A stretch of 5,964 nucleotides of DNA from Fusobacteriaceae bacterium (GTDB lineage: Bacteria; Fusobacteriota; Fusobacteriia; Fusobacteriales; Fusobacteriaceae): NCBI GenBank assembly GCA_030625925.1, contig DAOUPY010000109.1, positions 1 through 5,964 on the forward strand, in the 5' to 3' direction. A program made the translations under genes and the position numbers. This document shows, piece after piece, positions 1 through 4,864 of the stretch. The notes under the pieces are model-generated. The model had not been told where the DNA came from. It saw only the letters and a list, made by a program, of their open reading frames with translations, and made no database searches. Position 1 is the first letter of the stretch. The number at the start of each line of letters is the position of its first letter.

Positions 1-334
1 TCATTCCATCCTTTATCTTAAACGTCCAAATATCTTCACTCTCTTTAGATGGATCAGATTTAGTCAATACTTTACTCTCTACAAACGAAGTAAGGGCTAA
101 TTCCCCCTTGTCTGTTTGTGATAAAAGCCCTCCACCCCAAACTAACCTTCTAATATTTGCATCATATGCCGAATTTGTCCATCCATAATAGAAGTCACCA
201 TTAAAGTTAGATGATCCCATTACAAAGGTTGTCGGCTTACCTTCTGTCTTTCCTGCTGTTTCCTTATCCGACCCTCCACAACCTGTCAATAATAAGGTTG
301 CTAATACCCCTAGTATTAATAATTTTTTCTTCAT
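1..334 (-). CDS. ABC transporter substrate-binding lipoprotein, family 5 type (partial, C-terminus off the left edge)
   Basis: Reading leftward from an ATG at 334-332, 111 codons stay open to the window edge. The N-terminus is a lipoprotein signal peptide: MKKK, a hydrophobic stretch (about residues 5-16), then the lipobox LTGC with the acylated Cys at residue 19, followed by a polar linker rich in G, S, K, E. Residues 36-75 contain a stretch like YYGWTNSAYDANIRRLVW and then a GGGLLSQ segment. This resembles the N-terminal lobe of peptide/nickel-type (DppA/OppA, SBP_bac_5) binding proteins, where the ligand domain begins with a 'two-state, place your bets' Y-D...L-x-x-GL pattern. The start is supported by GGGAGGT at 345-339. 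Members of the family are usually around 500-600 residues, so most of the protein lies outside. It would bind a peptide or similar solute for an inner-membrane permease, probably encoded further left. The lipoprotein assignment is strong; the subfamily and ligand are inferred. Confidence 0.8.
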   Translation of the reverse strand, partial: MKKKLLILGVLATLLLTGCGGSDKETAGKTEGKPTTFVMGSSNFNGDFYYGWTNSAYDANIRRLVWGGGLLSQTDKGELALTSFVESKVLTKSDPSKESEDIWTFKIKDGM

Positions 335-382
335 TCTTACCTCCCTAGTTTTATTTTTTTGACTATATTCATTCTTTATATA

Positions 383-411
383 AGTATAAACATTCTATAT
401 ACTAATGTAAT
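383..411 (-). promoter_or_regulatory. Candidate promoter of the binding-protein gene
   Basis: On the minus strand ATTACA (411-406, four of six matches to TTGACA) is followed after 17 bases by TATACT (388-383, five of six matches to TATAAT). This would start transcription near 376 and leave a leader of about 40 bases before the ATG at 334. In such AT-rich DNA partial matches are common, so this is only the best-placed candidate. Confidence 0.35.
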
Positions 412-505
412 ACTATAATTTCCTTCGTTTTAAAAATTTTAATTTCATTTGTTGTGCTTTTTAATCTAAATATAACCGTTTTTTAACTTAAAGACTAAAT
501 AAAGA

Positions 506-517
506 GTACCACGGTAC
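506..517. repeat. Short inverted repeat GTACC-AC-GGTAC
   Basis: Two perfect 5-base arms (506-510 and 513-517) flank a 2-base centre, in otherwise extremely AT-rich DNA about 170 bases upstream of the lipoprotein start. It is the size of a small operator. On the minus strand it reads TGGTACCGTGG, which recalls part of the T-box antiterminator motif, but no leader structure or terminator follows. Function unknown. Confidence 0.3.
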
Positions 518-733
518 CAAAAAATAATCAATTTAAAATTAGAAATCCATTAAAAAAATATAAACCTTTCTAATGAAAAGTCTTTATTTTTTAGTATTTC
601 ATGTACTTTTAAACATTAATATCGGTATAACTATCTATGTTAATAATAAACAGTTATATGAAGAAATTACTTTTATATTTGATCGATTTATTTTTTAATA
701 CGCTATATCTAAACAAACAATATTTTTGGATAT

Positions 734-762
734 AAAAATAGGAGAACCCGAGGATTCTCCTA
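734..762 (-). terminator. Rho-independent terminator of ridA
   Basis: On the minus strand, 13 bases past the ridA stop codon, TAGGAGAA and TTCTCCTA form a perfect 8-bp stem (739-746 with 755-762) around an 8-base loop. TTTTT (738-734) and further A/T bases follow at once. This is a standard intrinsic terminator, and it suggests that ridA is transcribed alone and separated from the binding-protein gene. Confidence 0.85.
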
Positions 763-774
763 AATTCTATAAAA

Positions 775-1155
775 TTATTTTACTGCGATTACTTCTATCT
801 CAACTTTAACATCTTTTGGTAATCTAGCTACTTCTACACAAGCTCTAGCAGGCTTTGTATCTGTAAAGTATTGTGCATAGATCTCATTGATCTTTCCAAA
901 GTCATTCATATCTTTGATAAAAACTCCAGCCTTTACAACGTCAGATAAAGAATATCCTGCTTCAGTAAGGATAGCCTTTACGTTTTCTAATGATTGTTTA
1001 GCTTGCTCTTGTACATCTTCAGATACTAATTCCATTGTAGCTGGTACGAATGGGATTTGTCCTGAAACGTATAACGTTCCGTTTACTTCTACCGCTTGTG
1101 AATATGGCCCTAATGCAGCAGGTGCATTTTCTGTATGAATGTATCTTTTTGACAT
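775..1155 (-). CDS. ridA: RidA family 2-iminobutanoate/2-iminopropanoate deaminase
   Basis: This 126-residue protein is full length for the RidA (YjgF/YER057c/UK114) family. RidA hydrolyses the reactive enamine/imine products released by PLP enzymes, such as 2-aminoacrylate, to the 2-oxoacid and ammonia, which protects other PLP enzymes in the cytoplasm. Visible family signatures are GPYSQA (residues 16-21), YVSGQIP (29-35) and the C-terminal block [12 protein letters not shown] (102-113) followed by VEIEVIAV. R104 corresponds to the substrate-carboxylate-binding arginine (R105 in E. coli), and C106 and Y18 are the usual pocket residues. The protein is expected to form a trimer with sites at the subunit interfaces. 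The ATG at 1155 is preceded by GGAGG (1167-1163) seven bases away. The gene has its own promoter and terminator and is divergent from the 2-oxoacid oxidoreductase operon, which consumes the same class of compounds. The assignment to the archetypal RidA subgroup is strong. Confidence 0.96.
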   Translation of the reverse strand: MSKRYIHTENAPAALGPYSQAVEVNGTLYVSGQIPFVPATMELVSEDVQEQAKQSLENVKAILTEAGYSLSDVVKAGVFIKDMNDFGKINEIYAQYFTDTKPARACVEVARLPKDVKVEIEVIAVK

Positions 1156-1195
1156 GATTTTACCTCCATTTTTTATTTTTATTATTGCTATTTAA

Positions 1196-1223
1196 ATTAT
1201 ACAAGGTTTAAATTTTATGTCAA
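1196..1223 (-). promoter_or_regulatory. ridA promoter (consensus -35 and -10)
   Basis: On the minus strand TTGACA (1223-1218) and TATAAT (1201-1196) both match the sigma-70/sigma-A consensus exactly, separated by 16 bases. Transcription would begin near 1189, giving a leader of about 35 bases that carries the TGGAGGTA ribosome binding site. Such a match implies strong, probably housekeeping, expression. Confidence 0.88.
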
Positions 1224-1261
1224 TAAAAAAATAAAAAAATTCAAATTTTATCTTTCTCATA

Positions 1262-1291
1262 AGATTAAATAAACATAGATTTATATAATCT
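1262..1291. repeat. Imperfect inverted repeat between the divergent promoters
   Basis: AGATTA (1262-1267) and TAATCT (1286-1291) are inverted arms. Inside them ATAAA (1269-1273) pairs with TTTAT (1280-1284), with one A/A mismatch and a 6-base loop. It lies about 40 bases upstream of the ridA -35 and has no T-run, so it is not a terminator. A further direct copy, AAGATTAA, occurs at 1304-1311. It could be a regulator site, but AT-rich DNA gives such repeats by chance. Confidence 0.35.
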
Positions 1292-1368
1292 CTTCAAAAA
1301 ACCAAGATTAAGCCTGTGAAACCGTGTGTTATTAAAACATTTTATTCTGTTTCAATTCTAATGAGATC

Positions 1369-1386
1369 GAAAAAAAGCTTTTTTTC
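1369..1386. repeat. A7/T7 perfect palindrome just upstream of the operon promoter
   Basis: GAAAAAAAGCTTTTTTTC is a perfect 18-bp palindrome ending two bases before the -35 box. It has no loop, so it would not fold well as RNA. Phased A- and T-tracts at this position are typical of an UP-element or intrinsically bent DNA that raises promoter strength. The sequence is certain; the role is inferred. Confidence 0.5.
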
Positions 1387-1388
1387 TA

Positions 1389-1418
1389 TTGACTTTTTCA
1401 TTAATTTTAAAGTATAAT
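1389..1418 (+). promoter_or_regulatory. Promoter of the ATPase/2-oxoacid oxidoreductase operon
   Basis: TTGACT (1389-1394, five of six) and TATAAT (1413-1418, six of six) are separated by 18 bases. Transcription would start near 1425, about 35 bases ahead of the ATG at 1460. I see no other good promoter or terminator between here and 4794, so this probably drives all five genes. Confidence 0.8.
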
Positions 1419-1459
1419 CAATTATATGTACTAAAAATATAGTAACTTAGGAGTTTAAA

Positions 1460-2134
1460 ATGCTAAAAGATAATAGAATCAGAATTATTTGTGGTCACTA
1501 CGGAAGTGGTAAAACCGAATTTGCAGTAAACTATTCTTTGGCTCTTAAGGAATCTCAAGACAAGGTTGCCATAGCTGATATGGATGTAGTTAACCCGTAT
1601 TTTAGAAGCAGGGAAAAAGCTGAATTTTTAAGAAAACAAGGAATCAAAGTCATATACAGTTCTATCGAGGGAACATCTCTGGATATTCCTGCTGTCAGCG
1701 GAGAAGTAGGAACATTGATCGTAGGAAATGAATGGAACTTAATTTTAGATGTTGGAGGAGATAATGTAGGAGCTAGAGCTTTGGCACGTCACTCCAAGGA
1801 TATAAGGCCTGATGATTATGACATGTTCTTCGTTATCAATGCTTACAGACCTGAAACACAGAATGCAGCAGATGTTATATCTCATCTGCAGGCTATCGAG
1901 GAAACTACTGGAATTAAAGTTACTGGATTAATAAATAATACTCACATGATGAGAAACACTACATTAGAAGATGTTTTATTTGGTCAAAAAATTTCTGAGG
2001 AAGTTTCGAAAAAATTGAATCTTCCAATTAAATATATATCGTGTATCAAGGAAGTAGCAAAACAGCTGCCTCAGGAATTAAAAGATATCTGTATCACTAC
2101 CTCTCTAATAATGAGAGAAAATTGGATGAGTTAA
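1460..2134 (+). CDS. MinD/CobQ-type P-loop ATPase, likely accessory protein of the oxidoreductase operon
   Basis: This 224-residue soluble protein belongs to the SIMIBI (MinD/ParA/CobQ) nucleotide-binding class. The P-loop is G12-HYGSGKT (residues 12-19), with K18 and T19 as the phosphate/Mg ligands. It lacks the extra 'signature' lysine two positions into the classical MinD deviant Walker A motif (His13 instead). The switch I region is DMDVVNPYFRSR (40-51), and the Walker B/switch II region is LILDVGGDNVGARAL (94-108). A probable base-contacting segment is LINNTHMMRNTT (157-168). There is no CxxC pair of the Mrp/Nbp35 iron-sulfur carriers; the cysteines are single (11, 195, 211). No signal peptide or membrane helix is visible. 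The start is supported by AGGAG (1449-1453). It is the first gene of the operon and is followed after 70 bases by the ferredoxin subunit. Similar ATPases are, to my recollection, found beside such oxidoreductases in anaerobes, so a role in assembly or activation is plausible but unproven. Confidence 0.85.
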   Translation: MLKDNRIRIICGHYGSGKTEFAVNYSLALKESQDKVAIADMDVVNPYFRSREKAEFLRKQGIKVIYSSIEGTSLDIPAVSGEVGTLIVGNEWNLILDVGGDNVGARALARHSKDIRPDDYDMFFVINAYRPETQNAADVISHLQAIEETTGIKVTGLINNTHMMRNTTLEDVLFGQKISEEVSKKLNLPIKYISCIKEVAKQLPQELKDICITTSLIMRENWMS

Positions 2135-2140
2135 AAAAAG

Positions 2141-2176
2141 TACGTTAAACGTAAGGGTAGTGTTTTGTAGCTGCCC
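2141..2176 (+). other. Structured spacer: palindrome followed by a stem-loop
   Basis: In the 70-base gap before the ferredoxin gene, TACGTT-A-AACGTA (2141-2153) is a perfect inverted repeat about a single base. Immediately after it GGGTAG (2155-2160) can pair with CTGCCC (2171-2176) around a 10-base loop, with one G-U pair. No T-run follows either element, so neither is an intrinsic terminator. They could be an operator, an mRNA processing or stability element, or a translational control structure. The ferredoxin ribosome binding site (AGGAGG, 2193-2198) remains outside the stems. Confidence 0.4.
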
Positions 2177-2204
2177 CGTGTAAATACAAATTAGGAGGTT
2201 TAGA

Positions 2205-2426
2205 ATGGCTAAAGGAATGGTTACTTTTAATTCAGATCGTTGCAAAGGTTGTGAACTATGTGTGTCTGTCTGTCCAGTTAAGATAATTGAATTAGATAGA
2301 AGCACTACAAACTCAAAGGGGTATAACCCAGCTCACGTAAGTGAGGCAAACAAGGATAAATGTATCGGTTGTGCTCAATGTGGTCTTATGTGTCCAGATT
2401 CTGTTATCACAGTTGAAAGAAATTAA
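2205..2426 (+). CDS. vorD: 2x[4Fe-4S] ferredoxin subunit of a 2-oxoacid oxidoreductase (delta)
   Basis: This 73-residue protein has two complete CxxCxxCxxxCP motifs: Cys13, 16, 19, 23 and Cys53, 56, 59, 63. Each motif supplies three ligands to one [4Fe-4S] cluster and the last Cys to the other. It passes electrons from the catalytic cluster in the beta subunit out to soluble ferredoxin. The linker between the motifs (about residues 24-52, with GYNPAH) is longer than in free clostridial ferredoxins and matches the delta subunits of Vor/Kor/Por complexes. Its position directly before alpha, beta and gamma fits a four-subunit enzyme. The ATG at 2205 has a canonical AGGAGG (2193-2198) six bases upstream. 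Vor and Kor cannot be told apart from this subunit alone, so the symbol follows the alpha subunit and is tentative. Confidence 0.9.
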   Translation: MAKGMVTFNSDRCKGCELCVSVCPVKIIELDRSTTNSKGYNPAHVSEANKDKCIGCAQCGLMCPDSVITVERN

Positions 2427-2444
2427 TAAAGGGGGATTAAAATA

Positions 2445-3506
2445 ATGTCTAAAGTACTTATGAAAGGTAACGAAGCCGTTGGTGCAGCAGCTATTAAAGC
2501 TGGATGTAAATATTTCTTCGGTTATCCTATCACACCACAAAATGAAATTCCAGAATATATGTCTAAAAAACTTCCTGAAGTTGGAGGAGAATTTGTTCAA
2601 GCTGAATCTGAAGTAGCTGCTATAAACATGGTTTATGGTGCTGCTGGATGTGGAGCAAGAGTAATGACTTCATCTTCTTCGCCCGGTATGGCACTTAAGC
2701 AAGAAGGAATCTCTTACTTAGTTGGAGCAGAACTACCTGCTGTTATAGTAAATATGATGAGAGGGGGTCCTGGTTTAGGAGGGATTCAACCTGCTCAATC
2801 TGACTATTTCATGTCAGTTAAAGGTGGAGGTAATGGAGACTACTTTATGCCAGTATATGCTCCTGCGTCTATTCAAGAAACCGTTGATCTAATTCAAGAA
2901 GCTTTCGACGTAGCTGATCAATATAGAACTCCAGTTATGGTAATAGCTGATGGTATGATCGGTCAAATGATGGAACCTGTTGAATTTAAAGATGTGCCTC
3001 ATAGAAAATTAGAGGAAAAAACTTGGGCAACTGATGGAACTAAAGAAGAGAGAAAACCTAACGTTATCAACTCTTTATTCTTAGAGGCTCAAGACTTAGA
3101 AGATCATATTCTTAAATTAGAAGAAAAATATAACTTAATGGCAGAAAACGAATGCAGATGGGAAGAATATAGGTTAGAAGGTGCTGAAATAGTAATCGCA
3201 GCTTATGGAACTACTGCTAGAATCGTAAAAAATGCCATCGATATCTTAGAAAAAGATGGAATCAAGGTAGGTTTAATCAGACCAATTACATTATGGCCAT
3301 TCCCTGATAAGGCATTTGACCACATCGATTCTACTACGACTACTGTATTAACAGTTGAGATGAGTAGAGGACAAATGATCGAAGATGTTAGATTAGCTTT
3401 AAATGGTAAATTACCTACTGCATTCTATGGAAGAACTGGAGGAGTTATCCCAACTCCTGAAGGTGTTGTAGAAGCAGTTAAGAAACTTGTTGGAGGTGCT
3501 AAGTAA
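2445..3506 (+). CDS. vorB: 2-oxoacid:ferredoxin oxidoreductase alpha subunit (VorB/KorA type)
   Basis: This 353-residue protein is full length for the alpha subunit of four-subunit 2-oxoacid:ferredoxin oxidoreductases, which convert a 2-oxoacid plus CoA to acyl-CoA and CO2 and reduce ferredoxin. The N-terminal pyrimidine-binding (POR_N) domain shows GYPITPQNE (residues 26-34), AESEVAAINMVYGAAG (53-68), where a conserved Glu is expected to contact the TPP aminopyrimidine, TSSSSPG (75-81), and MRGGPGLG (105-112), the substrate/CoA-facing loop. From about residue 234 the C-terminal transketolase-like domain begins (EIVIAAYGTTARI, then RPITLWPFP). The start has a G-rich site, GGGGGA (2431-2436), eight bases upstream. 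The last base of its TAA is the first base of the beta-subunit ATG, so translation is coupled. The sequence most resembles the branched-chain (3-methyl-2-oxobutanoate) type often annotated vorB. A 2-oxoglutarate or broader specificity cannot be excluded. Confidence 0.92.
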   Translation: MSKVLMKGNEAVGAAAIKAGCKYFFGYPITPQNEIPEYMSKKLPEVGGEFVQAESEVAAINMVYGAAGCGARVMTSSSSPGMALKQEGISYLVGAELPAVIVNMMRGGPGLGGIQPAQSDYFMSVKGGGNGDYFMPVYAPASIQETVDLIQEAFDVADQYRTPVMVIADGMIGQMMEPVEFKDVPHRKLEEKTWATDGTKEERKPNVINSLFLEAQDLEDHILKLEEKYNLMAENECRWEEYRLEGAEIVIAAYGTTARIVKNAIDILEKDGIKVGLIRPITLWPFPDKAFDHIDSTTTTVLTVEMSRGQMIEDVRLALNGKLPTAFYGRTGGVIPTPEGVVEAVKKLVGGAK

Positions 3507-4255
3507 TGGCAGTTGTTTTCAAAGAAACAAAGGGACTTGTGGATGTACAAACTCACTATTGTCCTGGATGTACCCACGGAATTGTTCATAGATTAGTTGG
3601 AGAAGTTTTAGAAGAATTAGGAGTATTGGGAGAAACTATCGGTGTTGCACCGGTTGGATGTTCTGTACTTGCATATAAATATTTTAATTGTGATGTTCAC
3701 CAGGCTGCCCATGGAAGAGCTCCTGCTGTAGCTACTGGTATCAGAAGAGTTCATCCTGATAAAGTAGTATTTACTTATCAAGGTGATGGAGATTTAGCTT
3801 CTATCGGTGCTGCTGAGATTGTTCATGCTGCTGCTAGAGGGGAAAGATTCACAACTGTATTCATCAACAATGCTATCTATGGAATGACTGGTGGGCAAAT
3901 GGCTCCTACTACTTTAGTAGGTCAAAAAGCTACCACAGCTCCATTAGGTAGAGATCCTAAAAAAGTTGGAATGCCTATGAGAGTATCTGAAATGTTAGCT
4001 ACCTTAGACGGTGCTAAATTCGTAGAAAGATGTACTGTTCATAACCCAGCTGGTGTTAGAAAAACTAAGATTGCTCTAAAGAAAGCTTTTGAAATGCAGA
4101 TAAATGGAGAAGGTTTTGGAATCGTAGAAATATTATCTACATGTCCTACAAACTGGGGAATGACTCCTGTCGATTCATTAAAATGGTTAGAAGAAAATAT
4201 GATTCCATATTACCCATTAGGTAACATCAGAACTCCTGAAGGAGGGGATAAATAA
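3506..4255 (+). CDS. vorA: 2-oxoacid:ferredoxin oxidoreductase beta subunit, TPP-binding
   Basis: This 249-residue subunit carries the TPP diphosphate site and the catalytic [4Fe-4S] cluster. The TPP/Mg motif runs from GDGD (residues 93-96) to INN (120-122), with the usual spacing, then IYGMTGGQM. Four cysteines fit the cluster ligands of the family: C19 and C22 in CPGC, C52 in PVGC, and C213 in TCPTNW. All are present, so the subunit should be catalytically complete. The stretch FNCDVHQAAHGRAPAVATG (60-78) is the conserved region that lines the active site. The ATG overlaps the alpha stop codon by one base (TAATG), with GGAGGT (3492-3497) inside the end of the alpha gene. The gene ends in a second TAATG overlap with gamma. 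Substrate specificity is not readable here; kor/vor naming is interchangeable in many annotations. Confidence 0.94.
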   Translation: MAVVFKETKGLVDVQTHYCPGCTHGIVHRLVGEVLEELGVLGETIGVAPVGCSVLAYKYFNCDVHQAAHGRAPAVATGIRRVHPDKVVFTYQGDGDLASIGAAEIVHAAARGERFTTVFINNAIYGMTGGQMAPTTLVGQKATTAPLGRDPKKVGMPMRVSEMLATLDGAKFVERCTVHNPAGVRKTKIALKKAFEMQINGEGFGIVEILSTCPTNWGMTPVDSLKWLEENMIPYYPLGNIRTPEGGDK

Positions 4256-4794
4256 TGAATGAGAAAGTAATTGCTGCTGGATTTGGTGGACAAGGTGTAA
4301 TGTCTTTAGGTCAATTATTAGCATATGCTGGAATGATAGAAGAGAAACAAGTTTCATGGTTACCATCTTATGGTCCTGAAATGAGAGGAGGAACTGCTAA
4401 CTGTGGTGTTATCGTCTCTGATGGTCTTATTGGATCACCTGTAGTTGTAGGAGATGCCACATGTTTAATAGCTATGAACAAGCCTTCTTTAGATAAATTT
4501 GAAGTAGATGTAATTTCTGGGGGGAAAATACTTATCAATTCATCTTTAATCAAAGATAAAACAACTAGAACTGATGTAGATGCATATTATATCGATGCAA
4601 ACACAATCGCTGAATCTTGCGGGACTGTTAAGGCAGCTAACATGGTTATGTTAGGAGCTTTCTTAGAACTTACTAAAACTGTAGAACAAGATAGTGTTTT
4701 ACAAGCTTTCGTAAAAGTATTCGGAGAAAACAAGGCTAAATTTGTTCCTATGAACAGAGAAGCTTTAAACAAAGGTGCAGAAGCAGTAAAATAA
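4255..4794 (+). CDS. vorC: 2-oxoacid:ferredoxin oxidoreductase gamma subunit
   Basis: This 179-residue protein matches the POR gamma-domain family, the Rossmann-like subunit associated with CoA binding in these complexes. Characteristic motifs are GFGGQGVMS near the N-terminus (residues 9-17) and WLPSYGPEMRGGTANC (35-50), both close to invariant in the family. The C-terminal half (AANMVMLGAFLEL, about 128-140) is also typical. The length is normal for a stand-alone gamma subunit, which in Por enzymes of other groups can be fused to alpha. Its ATG shares a base with the beta stop codon, and GGAGGGG (4241-4247) lies seven bases upstream. It is the last gene of the operon; a strong terminator begins 25 bases after its TAA. 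Confidence 0.92.
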   Translation: MNEKVIAAGFGGQGVMSLGQLLAYAGMIEEKQVSWLPSYGPEMRGGTANCGVIVSDGLIGSPVVVGDATCLIAMNKPSLDKFEVDVISGGKILINSSLIKDKTTRTDVDAYYIDANTIAESCGTVKAANMVMLGAFLELTKTVEQDSVLQAFVKVFGENKAKFVPMNREALNKGAEAVK

Positions 4795-4818
4795 GCTTTT
4801 TTCTATATAATTCAATTT

Positions 4819-4856
4819 AAAAGGAGTCGAGAACAATGTTCTCAACTCCTTTTTTT
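4819..4856. terminator. Bidirectional terminator between the convergent oxidoreductase operon and sulfatase gene
   Basis: AAAAGGAGT (4819-4827) pairs with ACTCCTTTT (4845-4853). After one C/A mismatch, GAGAAC (4829-4834) pairs with GTTCTC (4838-4843) around a 3-base loop. Seven T follow on the plus strand (4850-4856), and the A-run at 4819-4822 gives a TTTT tail in the other direction. It lies between the stop codons of two convergent genes and can serve both, most strongly the plus-strand operon. Confidence 0.92.
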
Positions 4857-4864
4857 ATGATTAA

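Larger units (their letters stand above)
335..774. other. AT-rich intergenic region between ridA and the binding-protein gene
   Basis: This 440-base stretch has no convincing gene. At its right end is the ridA terminator (739-762). At its left end are the ribosome binding site of the lipoprotein gene (GGGAGGT, 345-339 on minus) and a weak candidate promoter (383-411). In the middle there is a short inverted repeat GTACC-AC-GGTAC at 506-517, which stands out because it is GC-richer than its surroundings. A 41-codon open frame on the plus strand (573-698) lacks a ribosome binding site and is not called. The rest is A/T runs without recognisable structure. Confidence 0.6.
1156..1459. other. Divergent control region between ridA and the ATPase/oxidoreductase operon
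   Basis: This stretch contains no gene. It holds the ridA ribosome binding site and promoter (minus, 1163-1223), the operon promoter (plus, 1389-1418) and the ATPase ribosome binding site (AGGAG, 1449-1453). Between the two promoters lie an imperfect AT-rich hairpin at 1262-1291, a third copy of its AGATTA arm at 1305-1310, and an A7/T7 palindrome at 1369-1386. No riboswitch or small RNA is recognisable. Confidence 0.7.

Noticed and set aside
359..419. Plus-strand promoter from TTGACT (359-364) and TATAAT (414-419)
   Set aside because: The spacing is far too long, closer -10 candidates give 14 or 20 bases, and no supported plus-strand gene follows.
506..520. T-box riboswitch, suggested by TGGTACCGTGG on the minus strand
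   Set aside because: The motif is only a partial match to the T-box core, there is no recognisable Stem I region, and no terminator hairpin with a T-run lies between it and the binding-protein start.
887..1138. Open frame of 83 codons on the plus strand
   Set aside because: It lies antisense within ridA, whose protein is unmistakable, and has no ribosome binding site or family resemblance.
1317..1330. Catabolite-responsive (cre) or CRP-like site at TGAAACCGTGTGTT
   Set aside because: Only the left half fits the cre consensus; the right half mismatches at the key positions, and there is no inverted TCACA partner for a CRP site.
2135..2204. Internal terminator separating the ATPase from the ferredoxin gene
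   Set aside because: The hairpins present are not followed by a T-run, so read-through from the upstream promoter is expected.
2105..2600. Two overlapping minus-strand open frames (2105-2305 and 2313-2600)
   Set aside because: They run antisense to the ferredoxin and alpha-subunit genes; their translations show no recognisable domain and have no supporting start signal.
4368..4772. Two 61-codon minus-strand open frames (4368-4553 and 4587-4772)
   Set aside because: Both are antisense to the gamma-subunit gene, which has clear family motifs. They are shadows of its codon bias.
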